From the NCBI GenBank assembly GCA_025210455.1, contig JAOARQ010000054.1, forward strand, positions 1-64,000: DNA of 64,000 bases. The letters run 5' to 3'. Shown piece by piece: positions 1 through 8,467 of this stretch. The DNA comes from Pelagimonas sp. (GTDB lineage: Bacteria; Pseudomonadota; Alphaproteobacteria; Rhodobacterales; Rhodobacteraceae). The translations under genes were made by a program, and so were the position numbers. The notes beneath the pieces were generated by a model. The model saw nothing but the letters and a program-made list of their open reading frames with translations. It was not told the DNA's origin and made no database searches. Each line of letters starts with the position of its first letter. The first letter of the stretch is position 1.

Positions 1-9
1 AAGGGGCGT

Positions 10-1641
10 GTGACGCCCAAGGGCCGTCAGCTGGATGATCAGGCGTTGGTAGATGTTCGGGAACTCTTGGGGGATCGGCCGCGTAATCGTGATCTTTTGA
101 TTGAGTTTCTCCATCTGATCCAGGATGCATTTGGCCATCTGTCTTCGGCGCATCTGCGTGCGCTTGCGGAAGAGATGCGCATTGGTCAGGCCGAGATCTA
201 TGAGGTGGCGACCTTTTATGCCCATTTTGATGTGGTCAAAGAGGGCGAGGTGCCGCCGCCTGCGCTGACCATCCGGGTCTGCGACAGCCTGTCGTGTGAA
301 CTGGCCGGGGCTGAACAGCTGCAAAAAGCGCTGGAAGACGGGCTGGACCCGGCGCAGGTGCGTGTTCTGCGTGCGCCCTGCATGGGCCGCTGCGACACCG
401 CGCCGGTGCTTGAGATCGGGCACAACCACATTGATCATGCCACTGTGGATAAGGTGCAGGCGGCGATTGCTGCGGGCGACACCCATACCCATGTGCCTGA
501 TTACGAAGCGTTCGATGCCTATCAGGCTGCGGGCGGCTATACCGAGCTGGCGGCCTTGCGCGCGGGTGGCAACTGGGAAGAGGTGCAAGACCGCATCCTG
601 TCGTCTGGTCTGCGCGGGCTTGGCGGGGCCGGGTTCCCATCTGGCAAAAAGTGGGGCTTTGTGCGTATGAACGACGGCCCGCGCTATCTGGCGGTGAATG
701 GGGACGAAGGCGAACCGGGCACCTTCAAAGACCGCTATTATCTGGAACGCACGCCGCATGTGTTCCTGGAAGGCATGCTGATCGCCGCCTGGGCGGTTGA
801 GGCGGAAAAGTGCTTTATCTACATGCGCGATGAATATCCGGCGGTGCTGAAGATCCTGCGCAGCGAGATTGCCGCGCTGGAAGCTGCGGGCATCGTCGAG
901 CCGGGCTATATTGATCTGCGTCGCGGGGCCGGGGCCTATATCTGCGGCGAAGAAAGCGCGATGATTGAAAGCATCGAAGGCAAACGCGGCGAACCGCGCC
1001 ACCGCCCGCCCTTTGTGGCGCAGGTGGGGATCTTTGGCCGCCCGACTTTGGTGCATAACGTCGAGACGCTTTACTGGGTGTCAAAGATCTGCCGCGAGGG
1101 GCCAGAGTGCCTGTCGTCGGTGGAAAAGAACGGCCGCAAGGGGCTGCGCAGCTATTCGGTCTCGGGGCGGGTGCAGCGCCCGGGCGTGCATCTGCTGCCT
1201 GCGGGATCCACCATCACCGATATCATCGCAGCGGCTGGCGGCATGCTTGAGGGGCACAGCTTTAAGGCCTATCAGCCGGGCGGGCCATCCTCGGGGCTGC
1301 TGCCGGCCAGCATGCATGACATCCCGCTGGATTTCGACACGCTGCAACCGCATGGCACCTTTATCGGCTCGGCGGCGGTGGTGGTTCTGTCTGACCACGA
1401 CAGCGCCCGCGACGCGGCCCTGAACATGCTGCGCTTTTTCGAAGACGAAAGCTGTGGTCAATGTACGCCCTGCCGGGTGGGCTGCGAAAAAGCCGTCAAA
1501 CTGATGAGCGCCCCCAGCTGGGATCAGGACCTGCTCGAAGAGCTCTGCCAAACCCTGACCGACGCCAGCATCTGCGGCCTCGGACAAGCAGCACCAAACC
1601 CAATCAGACTGACCATCAAACACTTCCAAGAGGAAATTTGA
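10..1641 (+). CDS. fdsB: NAD-dependent formate dehydrogenase, flavoprotein (beta) subunit, NuoE-NuoF fusion
   Basis: Diaphorase subunit that passes electrons from formate oxidation to NAD+ in the cytoplasm. The N-terminal ~160 residues are a NuoE-like thioredoxin fold with four [2Fe-2S] cysteines (C91, C96, C124, C128). The rest is NuoF-like: a GLGGAGFPSGKKW FMN loop near 203, GAGAYICGEE for NADH near 307, and the [4Fe-4S] ligands CGQCTPC (C482, C485, C488) with C522. The GTG at 10 is used, but the frame is open to the window edge, so the true start could lie upstream. A separate NuoF from complex I is less likely because that protein lacks the fused NuoE domain. The catalytic alpha subunit would lie off the window. 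The stop overlaps the next ATG (TGATG). Confidence 0.85.
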   Translation: MTPKGRQLDDQALVDVRELLGDRPRNRDLLIEFLHLIQDAFGHLSSAHLRALAEEMRIGQAEIYEVATFYAHFDVVKEGEVPPPALTIRVCDSLSCELAGAEQLQKALEDGLDPAQVRVLRAPCMGRCDTAPVLEIGHNHIDHATVDKVQAAIAAGDTHTHVPDYEAFDAYQAAGGYTELAALRAGGNWEEVQDRILSSGLRGLGGAGFPSGKKWGFVRMNDGPRYLAVNGDEGEPGTFKDRYYLERTPHVFLEGMLIAAWAVEAEKCFIYMRDEYPAVLKILRSEIAALEAAGIVEPGYIDLRRGAGAYICGEESAMIESIEGKRGEPRHRPPFVAQVGIFGRPTLVHNVETLYWVSKICREGPECLSSVEKNGRKGLRSYSVSGRVQRPGVHLLPAGSTITDIIAAAGGMLEGHSFKAYQPGGPSSGLLPASMHDIPLDFDTLQPHGTFIGSAAVVVLSDHDSARDAALNMLRFFEDESCGQCTPCRVGCEKAVKLMSAPSWDQDLLEELCQTLTDASICGLGQAAPNPIRLTIKHFQEEI

Positions 1642-2225
1642 TGACCTTGATCAGCGGAGCCCTCGCCCTTGTGTATGGGATCTGGCTGATCGATGGTCCG
1701 CAGTCGTGGCACCGAAGTGTCGCAAAAACGTTGCCAGTGGCTCTTTTGGCGCTGGCAGCGTTTTTTTACGGCTTTTGGGGGCTGGCTTTGGCGCTCGCGT
1801 TGTCAGCCCTGGGGGATTGGTGTCTCAGCTTTGAAGGGGAAAAGCCCTTTCTGGCGGGGCTTGTGTCTTTTGCTCTGGCGCATGTGCTGTTTGTGGTCCT
1901 GCTGCTGCCGCTATGGCAGGGGGTGCCGTGGGGGATGGGGCTGATCCTTGGCGCGGTGGCGCTGTCGACTTTTGTCTGGCTTTTGCCCTATGCCGGGGCG
2001 TTGAAGCTGCCGGTTCTGGTCTATGTGCTGCTGATCTGTGCCATGGGCATCGCGGCCTGGGCGCAGTCCAACGGCCTGATCCGTGCCGGCGCCAGCGCCT
2101 TTATCCTGTCGGATTTCCTGCTGGCATTGGGCGTATTTCGTCAGGTTCCCCATACATCCCGCCCGCTTTGGGCGCTGTATTGGGCGGGGCAGGCGCTGTT
2201 GTTTGCCGGGCTTATGTCTCAGTAG
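1641..2225 (+). CDS. YhhN/TMEM86 family membrane protein (lysoplasmalogenase-like)
   Basis: A 194-residue, very hydrophobic protein with about seven or eight predicted membrane helices, the size and layout of the YhhN family. Animal members (TMEM86) hydrolyse lysoplasmalogen; the bacterial role is not settled. The ATG at 1641 is chosen because it overlaps the fdsB stop by one base, indicating translational coupling. A longer reading from 1461 would run inside fdsB. The end overlaps the convergent lytic transglycosylase gene by 7 bases. A link to formate metabolism is not obvious and may reflect only shared transcription. Confidence 0.7.
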   Translation: MTLISGALALVYGIWLIDGPQSWHRSVAKTLPVALLALAAFFYGFWGLALALALSALGDWCLSFEGEKPFLAGLVSFALAHVLFVVLLLPLWQGVPWGMGLILGAVALSTFVWLLPYAGALKLPVLVYVLLICAMGIAAWAQSNGLIRAGASAFILSDFLLALGVFRQVPHTSRPLWALYWAGQALLFAGLMSQ

Positions 2226-3160
2226 TTCTTATAGACCGCACAGATGCAGCCCTGCGCCTTGATCTTGCGGCAGAGTTTCCAGGCGCTATTGCGATCCGCG
2301 CGCCCAAGCCGGGCCATGTAATACCCGCCTTTCGGGCTGGAGCGCGCCTTTTGCCAGATCAGATCAGGGGTCTCATTGCCAATGGTGCGTTTGCAGCGCC
2401 GCGCCCGGGTTTTGAACATCTTCAGGGCCTTGGCTTTGGTGGTGCCAAAAGCCAGCTGCACCCCCCATTTCTTGCGGGGGCTATTGGCCAATGCCTTTTC
2501 TTCCAGATCCTTGGGATACTTGCTAAGCTTTCTTTTGCGCGCCAGGTCATGACAGGCCTGCGCAAAGGGTTTGTCTTTCTGCAGGCGAAAGTCATGATTT
2601 TTCGGCGGCGCATCCCGCCAGGTTTCCGCGCTGAGCCCGGTGATGATCTTGACGTAATTGATGGTTTCCTTGGCCAGCCCCCCGGTCTTGGCCACCAGCC
2701 CATCTGCGCGCCGTTCACCGCCATTGTAGCCCACAGCCGCCAGCCCGTGATTGCCGTATTTGCGTTTCAGGTCACTTAGCAGTTCGGCGGAATATTCCAG
2801 CGCCTCAGCCGGATTATAGGGATCGCGCAGCCCGCGATCATAGGCAGTTGAGGGAATGAACTGCGCAATCCCCTTCGCATTGGCGTGGCTCAGCGCATTG
2901 GGATCAAATCGGCTTTCCTGCCAGATCAGCCGGGCGAAAAACCCCGGATCCAATCCGTGGTCTTTGGCAAAGGTTTCGATGGCCTGACAGGTGTCAAAGA
3001 CAAAATGCTGGGGGCGAATGCACTGCACCTGCCCAAAGGCCCCGGCGGAACACATGGTTCCGGCTTCGGCCCAGACCACCCCGGGGAGAAAAGCAAAAAC
3101 GAAAGTCAAAATACGCAGCACGATCAAAATTCCACTGTGGCAAAGGGCGCGAAACGGCAA
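2219..3160 (-). CDS. lytic murein transglycosylase, SLT domain
   Basis: Exported goose-lysozyme-type enzyme predicted to cleave peptidoglycan with anhydro-muropeptide formation. The N-terminus carries a signal peptide (hydrophobic stretch ending VVWAEA). The SLT core holds the catalytic Glu in WQESRFDP, the AKGIAQF motif and a YNGG segment. The C-terminal third is basic and resembles no domain I recognise. The start is uncertain: TTG at 3160 is the longest reading, while a GTG 13 codons further in would still leave a full signal peptide. It is divergent from ftsY with about 65 bases between them. Confidence 0.75.
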   Translation of the reverse strand: MPFRALCHSGILIVLRILTFVFAFLPGVVWAEAGTMCSAGAFGQVQCIRPQHFVFDTCQAIETFAKDHGLDPGFFARLIWQESRFDPNALSHANAKGIAQFIPSTAYDRGLRDPYNPAEALEYSAELLSDLKRKYGNHGLAAVGYNGGERRADGLVAKTGGLAKETINYVKIITGLSAETWRDAPPKNHDFRLQKDKPFAQACHDLARKRKLSKYPKDLEEKALANSPRKKWGVQLAFGTTKAKALKMFKTRARRCKRTIGNETPDLIWQKARSSPKGGYYMARLGRADRNSAWKLCRKIKAQGCICAVYKNY

Positions 3161-3225
3161 GACAGGCTTTCCATACGCCTCAGGTCATATTAGGTGAAGA
3201 TAATTCAAATAAGCGGGCGCTGCAT

Positions 3226-4296
3226 ATGTCTCTTTTCGGCAAACTGAAAAATCGGTTGTTCAAATCCTCATCCAAACTGGATGAAGGGCTGGATGCGATT
3301 GTGCAAGATGGCGGCGAAGAGAGCGAGGCGACCGCCGTAGCAGCGCCAACTGCGCCGGTGCCGCTGGATCTGCCAAAGGACGAACCTGCTGCCGAGGCCC
3401 CGCAGCGCTCGGGCCTGCTGGGCCGCATTCTTGGCCGGGGCGAAGGCACGGTGGTGCGCCGCGAGCTGGATGACGAGATGCTCGAACAGCTCGAAGAGCT
3501 GCTGATCGCCTCTGATATGGGGGTCGACACCGCGCTGCGCGTCACGTCGAATATTGCCGAAGGGCGCTTTGGCAAAAAGGTCTCGGTGCAGGAAATCAAA
3601 GAGCTGTTGGCGCAGGAAATCGCCCGCATCATGGAACCCGTGGCCAAGCCGCTGCCGCTTTATGCGAAAACTCCACAGGTGGTGCTGGTGGTTGGTGTGA
3701 ACGGTGCGGGCAAAACCACCACCATTGGCAAACTGGCCAGCCAGTTTCGTGCCGCTGGCAAAAAGGTGGTGATCGCGGCGGGCGATACCTTTCGCGCCGC
3801 AGCGGTCGAACAGTTGCAGGTCTGGGGTGAACGCGCAGGCGTGCCGGTGCTGACCGCGCCGGAAGGCTCAGACCCGGCCAGCCTAGCCTTTGACGCCATG
3901 ACCAAAGCACAGGCCGACGGCGCAGATCTGCTGATGATCGACACCGCTGGCCGGTTGCAAAACCGTCAGGATCTGATGGAGGAACTGGCCAAGATCGTGC
4001 GCGTGATCCGCAAGAAAGATCCTGAAGCACCGCATAACACCCTGCTGGTGCTGGATGCGACCACCGGGCAAAATGCCGTCAATCAAGTGGAAACCTTCCG
4101 CAAGCTGTCAGATGTCTCCGGGCTGGTAATGACCAAGCTGGATGGCACCGCAAAAGGCGGCGTTCTGGTGTCGCTGGCGGACAAATTCGGCCTGCCGATC
4201 CATGCCATCGGTCTTGGGGAACAGATCGACGATCTCGCGCCGTTTGATCCTGAAGAATTCGCTGCCGCGCTGACGGGGCTGTCAGACGACGGATGA
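3226..4296 (+). CDS. ftsY: signal recognition particle receptor FtsY
   Basis: GTPase that docks the SRP-ribosome complex at the inner membrane for co-translational insertion. Residues 1-75 form a short acidic, Ala/Pro-rich A region, then the N domain, then the G domain with P-loop [10 protein letters not shown] at 157-166, [19 protein letters not shown] and [10 protein letters not shown]. At 356 residues it is in the normal range for alphaproteobacteria. The ATG at 3226 gives the usual MSLFGKLK amphipathic start. An EamA transporter and yciB follow on the same strand. Confidence 0.95.
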   Translation: MSLFGKLKNRLFKSSSKLDEGLDAIVQDGGEESEATAVAAPTAPVPLDLPKDEPAAEAPQRSGLLGRILGRGEGTVVRRELDDEMLEQLEELLIASDMGVDTALRVTSNIAEGRFGKKVSVQEIKELLAQEIARIMEPVAKPLPLYAKTPQVVLVVGVNGAGKTTTIGKLASQFRAAGKKVVIAAGDTFRAAAVEQLQVWGERAGVPVLTAPEGSDPASLAFDAMTKAQADGADLLMIDTAGRLQNRQDLMEELAKIVRVIRKKDPEAPHNTLLVLDATTGQNAVNQVETFRKLSDVSGLVMTKLDGTAKGGVLVSLADKFGLPIHAIGLGEQIDDLAPFDPEEFAAALTGLSDDG

Positions 4297-4384
4297 TGTG
4301 TCATCTTGCCCGAAAAACCCCGAAGAACTTTGGGGGCATGTCCCTCAGGGGCCGGGGGCAAGGCCCTGTTAAGCGGTCTGGCGG

Positions 4385-5287
4385 ATGAGTGACTGGCTGA
4401 TCTCGCTAGAAGGGACACAGGCGGGGCATCATCTGGCTTTGGCGCTGGCCTTGATGGCGGCGTTTTTACATGCCGCTTTTGGCGCGCTGCAAAAGGGGCG
4501 GCATGATCCGTGGCTGACGCGCGGGGCGATTGACATCTGCTATGCCGCTGCTGCTGCGCCCATTGCGCTGTTTGTTGTGCCCTGGCCCGAGCCGCATATG
4601 TGGCTGATCTTTCTGGGCGTTTTTGTCATTCACACCATCTATAAACTGTTGCAGGCCTATGCCTATACGCAGGGATCTTACACCGTGGTTTACCCGGTGG
4701 TGCGGGGCACCGGGCCGTTGTTTGCCGTCATCGGCGCCTCTTTTGTCTTTCAGGAAAGCTTTACCCTGACCCAATGGCTGGGGGTGGCGGTGTTGCTGGC
4801 CGGGATCTTTGGCCTTGCGCTGTACAATCTGCTGTTTCTGGAAACCGCACGGGAGACGTTGCCGCGCGCGCTGGGTTTTGCGGTGCTGACCGGGCTTTTT
4901 GTGGCGCTTTACACCACCTATGACGCCTATGGCATCCGCGCCACGGCGGATCCTTTTACCTTTCTGGCCTGGTTTTTCCTTTTGGACGGGCTGTTTATGC
5001 CGCCCTTCGCCTATCTGCACTGGCGCGCCATGGCCCACCGCCCGGCGCTGGGGCCTTTGATGCTGCGCGGTGTGTTTGGGGCGGTGATCGCGGTGTTCAG
5101 CTTTGGATCGGTCATGCTGGCCACGCGCCTTGACAAGGTGGGCGAAGCTGCCGTTTTGCGCGAAACCTCGACCGTCTTTGCAGCGCTGATTGGCTGGCTG
5201 ATCCTGCGCGAAACCGTGGGCCCGCGCCGCATCGCTCTCATGAGTTTGATCGCTTTGGGCGCTGTCATAGTTGAGCTTGGCGGCTAA
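4385..5287 (+). CDS. EamA/DMT-superfamily transporter
   Basis: Ten-helix drug/metabolite-type permease of 300 residues with two EamA repeats. The second repeat ends in the typical LDKVGEAAVLRETS...LILRETVGPRR pattern seen at the close of EamA domains. The substrate is unknown. It sits between ftsY and yciB, 88 bases after ftsY and 32 bases before yciB. Co-transcription with yciB is likely because only a short spacer with AAAGGAG separates them. Confidence 0.75.
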   Translation: MSDWLISLEGTQAGHHLALALALMAAFLHAAFGALQKGRHDPWLTRGAIDICYAAAAAPIALFVVPWPEPHMWLIFLGVFVIHTIYKLLQAYAYTQGSYTVVYPVVRGTGPLFAVIGASFVFQESFTLTQWLGVAVLLAGIFGLALYNLLFLETARETLPRALGFAVLTGLFVALYTTYDAYGIRATADPFTFLAWFFLLDGLFMPPFAYLHWRAMAHRPALGPLMLRGVFGAVIAVFSFGSVMLATRLDKVGEAAVLRETSTVFAALIGWLILRETVGPRRIALMSLIALGAVIVELGG

Positions 5288-5319
5288 AGCCCCTATCTGA
5301 TCCGCAAAGGAGCCAATTC

Positions 5320-5967
5320 ATGCAGACCGAGACTTCGAAACCTGAGGCAACAGCCGAGAAAACCCCCGAAAAGCCCTCGGGCCTGAAATCGGCGCTTGAG
5401 TTCGGCCCGGTGCTGGCGTTCTTTGTGGCCTATCTCTGGCTCAAGGATGAAAGCTTTGTCATTGGTGGCACCGAATATGCCGGGTTTGTCATTGTGACAG
5501 CGGGCTTTATCCCGGTGTTTGTGGCTGCAATGGCCGCCATGTGGAAGCTGACCGGCCATCTGAGCATGATGCAGCTTGTCACCACGGTGATGGTGGTGGT
5601 CTTTGGCGGGCTGACGGTCTGGCTGAATGACGAACGCTTTTTCCAGATGAAACCCACGCTGATCTATCTGCTGCTGGGCGGTGCGCTGGGGATTGGCCTG
5701 TTGCGCGGCGAAAGCTGGCTGGCCAAGGTGATGGAAGGCATGATGCCGCTGAAGCACGAAGGCTGGATGCTGCTGACCAAACGGGTGATGTGGCTGTTCT
5801 TTGGTCTGGCGGCCGCCAATGAGGTGGTGCGCAATACCATGGAGATGTCCACCTGGGTCAGCTTCAAAACCTTCGGCCTGCCGATTGCGGTGTTCGGGTT
5901 CTTTATGACCCAGGCCAAACTGTTTGAGCGCTTTGCCATCGACGACAAAAAAGCCGAAGATCAGTAA
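5320..5967 (+). CDS. yciB: inner membrane septation protein YciB (IspZ)
   Basis: Polytopic membrane protein of 215 residues related to YciB/IspZ, which helps keep envelope integrity and is linked to septum formation in enterobacteria and Shigella. About five helices follow a 20-residue hydrophilic N-terminus rich in Glu and Pro. Family signatures include LKSALEFGPVLAFF, TVWLNDERFFQMKPT and ANEVVRNTMEMSTWVSFK. A good ribosome site (AAAGGAG) lies about 10 bases upstream. The next gene, an Lrp regulator, is convergent. Confidence 0.88.
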   Translation: MQTETSKPEATAEKTPEKPSGLKSALEFGPVLAFFVAYLWLKDESFVIGGTEYAGFVIVTAGFIPVFVAAMAAMWKLTGHLSMMQLVTTVMVVVFGGLTVWLNDERFFQMKPTLIYLLLGGALGIGLLRGESWLAKVMEGMMPLKHEGWMLLTKRVMWLFFGLAAANEVVRNTMEMSTWVSFKTFGLPIAVFGFFMTQAKLFERFAIDDKKAEDQ

Positions 5968-5981
5968 ATCAGCCTCAAAAG

Positions 5982-6416
5982 TTAAGCAAGCCGGTCAATC
6001 TTGGTCGACAGATGGATCAGGCTTTCGGAACTGACCACGCCCTGCACCTCACCGATGGTATCGAGGGTGCGGTCCAGCTCTTCTGTTGTATCGGCGCTGA
6101 TGGTTGCGATCATATCGAACCGCCCCGAAGTGGTGTGCACAGCCTCAACCGCGCTGAGCGATTTCAACCGCGACAGCACCGCCGCCGCAGCTCGGGGTTC
6201 AAGGCACAGCAGAGCTGTGGCGCGCAAGGCTGGGCGCAGCCCCGGCCCGCGCCGCACGGTAAACCCGGTGATCAGACCGCGATCTTGCAGCCGGTCAATC
6301 CGCGCCTGCACCGTGGTGCGCGCAATCCCCAAACGCCGCGCCAGATCCGCCACCGGCAGACGCGCATTTTCGGAAAGTGCCGCCACCAAAGCTCGGTCTG
6401 TTTCGTCTATTTGCAT
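5982..6416 (-). CDS. Lrp/AsnC family transcriptional regulator
   Basis: A 144-residue regulator with an N-terminal winged helix-turn-helix (residues ~4-60, LARRLGIARTTVQARIDRL) and a C-terminal RAM/AsnC ligand-binding domain. It is divergent from the PLP-dependent decarboxylase gene, with 110 bases between the starts. This is the usual layout for a local regulator of an amino-acid enzyme, so it probably senses a substrate or product of that decarboxylase. No operator could be assigned with confidence in the gap. Confidence 0.85.
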   Translation of the reverse strand: MQIDETDRALVAALSENARLPVADLARRLGIARTTVQARIDRLQDRGLITGFTVRRGPGLRPALRATALLCLEPRAAAAVLSRLKSLSAVEAVHTTSGRFDMIATISADTTEELDRTLDTIGEVQGVVSSESLIHLSTKIDRLA

Positions 6417-6526
6417 GGGGTATCACTCATATTGCCGGAATAGATGCATCATTTTGTCAGATATGCCACGTGATTTCGAGGGGTCACAGCGCGAAAATTG
6501 TCAAAACACGCGCGAAGAGGTGATCC

Positions 6527-7648
6527 ATGGTGCTCCAACAGGCTTTTTTGAATGATCCAGCGAAATGGCTGTCTCGGGAACAGCCCGATGAGCCGGTCTA
6601 TTTCTTTGATCCCAAGACATTGCGGGCCACGGCACGGCAGTTTCTTGAAGGGTTTCCCGGCGAAGTGACCTATGCGGTCAAGGCCAACCCGGCGCCTGCG
6701 GTCCTGGAAACACTGGTCGAAGCGGGGATTGCAGCTTTTGATGTGGCCTCACCTCAGGAAATGGAGATGGTGCGCCGGGCCTCTCCTGCGGCGCGGCTGC
6801 ATTATCACAACCCGGTGCGCTCTAAATCCGAGATCATCGCCGGGCGCAGCTTTGGGGCGCTGTCATGGTCAGTGGATCGCCTGTCAGAGCTGGATAAGAT
6901 CGGCGATCTGCACGGGCTGGAAATTGCCGTGCGTCTGAAACTGCCGGTCTCGGGTGCGGCCTATGATTTCGGATCAAAGTTTGGCGCAACGCCCGAGGAT
7001 GTGGCGCAGCTGCTTCGGGTGGTGCAGGCGCGTGGTGGGCTGCCGTCGATCACTTTTCATCCGGGCACGCAATGCGAAGATCCGCAGGCCTGGTCGGCCT
7101 ATATCTTTGCCGCCGCCGATGTGGCGCACCAGACCGGCATTCCGCTGCACCGGCTGAATGTGGGCGGCGGTTTTCCAGCGCATCGCAATGGCACAGCCCC
7201 GGCCCTAACGGCGATCTTCGATGCCATCCGCAGCGCGGCGGATCAGGCCTTTGACGGCACGCCGCCACCGCTGGTCTGCGAACCGGGGCGGGCGATGGTG
7301 TCAGAATCCTATGAGTTAGCCCTGCAGGTCAAAGCGGTGATCGGCGAAACGGTTTTTCTGAACGATGGGGTCTATGGCGGGCTCAGCGAATGGCGTGATA
7401 TCGCCCCCGCCGATCGCATCCGGGTGTTTTCCCATGACGGGCAGGAACGCAAAGGCGCAACCTTTCCCGCCACCGTCTTTGGCCCCACCTGTGACAGCAT
7501 CGACAAACTGCCCGACGCCGTTGCATTGCCCAATGACCTGCAAGAAGGCGACCACCTGCTGTTTCACGCCTGCGGCGCCTATTCAGCCGCCCTTGCCACC
7601 CGGTTCAACGGCTATGGCGCCCGTCGCGTTGTGACGCTGCTGCGGTAA
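6527..7648 (+). CDS. type III PLP-dependent decarboxylase (ornithine/diamino acid decarboxylase-like)
   Basis: Alanine-racemase-fold decarboxylase of 373 residues. The PLP lysine is K52 in YAVKANP. Other conserved blocks are HYHNPVRSK, FHPGTQCEDP, NVGGGFPAH, CEPGRAMVSES (phosphate binding), FGPTCDS (catalytic Cys at the dimer interface) and the C-terminal GAYSAALATRFNGYG. Eukaryotic-type ornithine decarboxylases share these blocks, so a polyamine role (ornithine to putrescine, or lysine to cadaverine) is likely; the exact substrate cannot be read from sequence. A strong GAGGTGAT site precedes the ATG. The divergent Lrp gene is the probable regulator. Confidence 0.8.
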   Translation: MVLQQAFLNDPAKWLSREQPDEPVYFFDPKTLRATARQFLEGFPGEVTYAVKANPAPAVLETLVEAGIAAFDVASPQEMEMVRRASPAARLHYHNPVRSKSEIIAGRSFGALSWSVDRLSELDKIGDLHGLEIAVRLKLPVSGAAYDFGSKFGATPEDVAQLLRVVQARGGLPSITFHPGTQCEDPQAWSAYIFAAADVAHQTGIPLHRLNVGGGFPAHRNGTAPALTAIFDAIRSAADQAFDGTPPPLVCEPGRAMVSESYELALQVKAVIGETVFLNDGVYGGLSEWRDIAPADRIRVFSHDGQERKGATFPATVFGPTCDSIDKLPDAVALPNDLQEGDHLLFHACGAYSAALATRFNGYGARRVVTLLR

Positions 7649-7720
7649 GGGGCTGGGGAAACCCTTGAATCTGGTGCTATTCAGCGCCAGATTGCCCTGA
7701 ACGCGGCAAGGGGGCGATTT

Positions 7721-8368
7721 ATGTACTGGTTGGTCAATGAAGACGCTGGATGTGGCAGACATACTGGTCTGCGTTGGGTTCGCAGTATTGATGTGGATAT
7801 GTCCGATGCGCACGCAATTTCGGATGCCACAGTGTCCATGTTCACCTCTGAGGAGCGGTTTACGCAAATGCCTTTGCGCCCTCAAGACTATGATTTTATT
7901 GACTCTCACTGGGCACTTGCCCGCGAAAAGATTGACATGCTACCAGACTGCTTTCAGGGATTTCCATTCCGAAGTCAGGTGATGAGCCAGGAAATGGCAG
8001 AGTCGATAGAGCTGTTAGAGCCAAACACGCATGACTTTGCCCCGATCCCCAGGGTCTGGTCACTTCGCAGTGATGCGCGTGTTGAGCGTAAATATGTCTT
8101 TGCCAATGTTCATGTCGTTTTGCCCGGATTGGATCGGGAAAAATCAGGTTTTGTTGAGCGCAAAAACATAAAAGGCCAAAAGTATTTTAGCATGCGTGCG
8201 CCGGGATTGTCAGAATCTTATGTGATTGACTCCTCTAAGGTTGAAGGACGGCATATTTGGCGGGATGCAACCGATTCAACGTGCACGTTTGTGTCGGATG
8301 AATTGAAAACCCGTCTTGAAGAAGTTGGCTGTCGCGGAATGCATTTCAAAGCAACCCATCAACTGTAA
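7721..8368 (+). CDS. hypothetical protein, Imm11/DUF1629-like
   Basis: A 215-residue soluble protein without signal peptide or membrane segment. The C-terminal pattern (HIWRDATD, then a Ser-Asp-Glu-Leu start to a helix, then VGCRGMHF) resembles the Imm11/DUF1629 family, which includes proposed immunity proteins of polymorphic toxins. This is from memory of the family and is tentative. Codon use is more AT-rich than in neighbours, suggesting recent arrival. No toxin gene lies beside it, so it would be an orphan immunity gene if the assignment is right. Confidence 0.45.
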   Translation: MYWLVNEDAGCGRHTGLRWVRSIDVDMSDAHAISDATVSMFTSEERFTQMPLRPQDYDFIDSHWALAREKIDMLPDCFQGFPFRSQVMSQEMAESIELLEPNTHDFAPIPRVWSLRSDARVERKYVFANVHVVLPGLDREKSGFVERKNIKGQKYFSMRAPGLSESYVIDSSKVEGRHIWRDATDSTCTFVSDELKTRLEEVGCRGMHFKATHQL

Positions 8369-8467
8369 TCCCCCTTTTGTACCTTGCCGCAAGGTTTTGC
8401 CCAAACTGGCTGGACAGTCCGAACAGCGCCGCTAATCTGCCCCGGTCAGCGAGCAGCGGAGCAAGCC

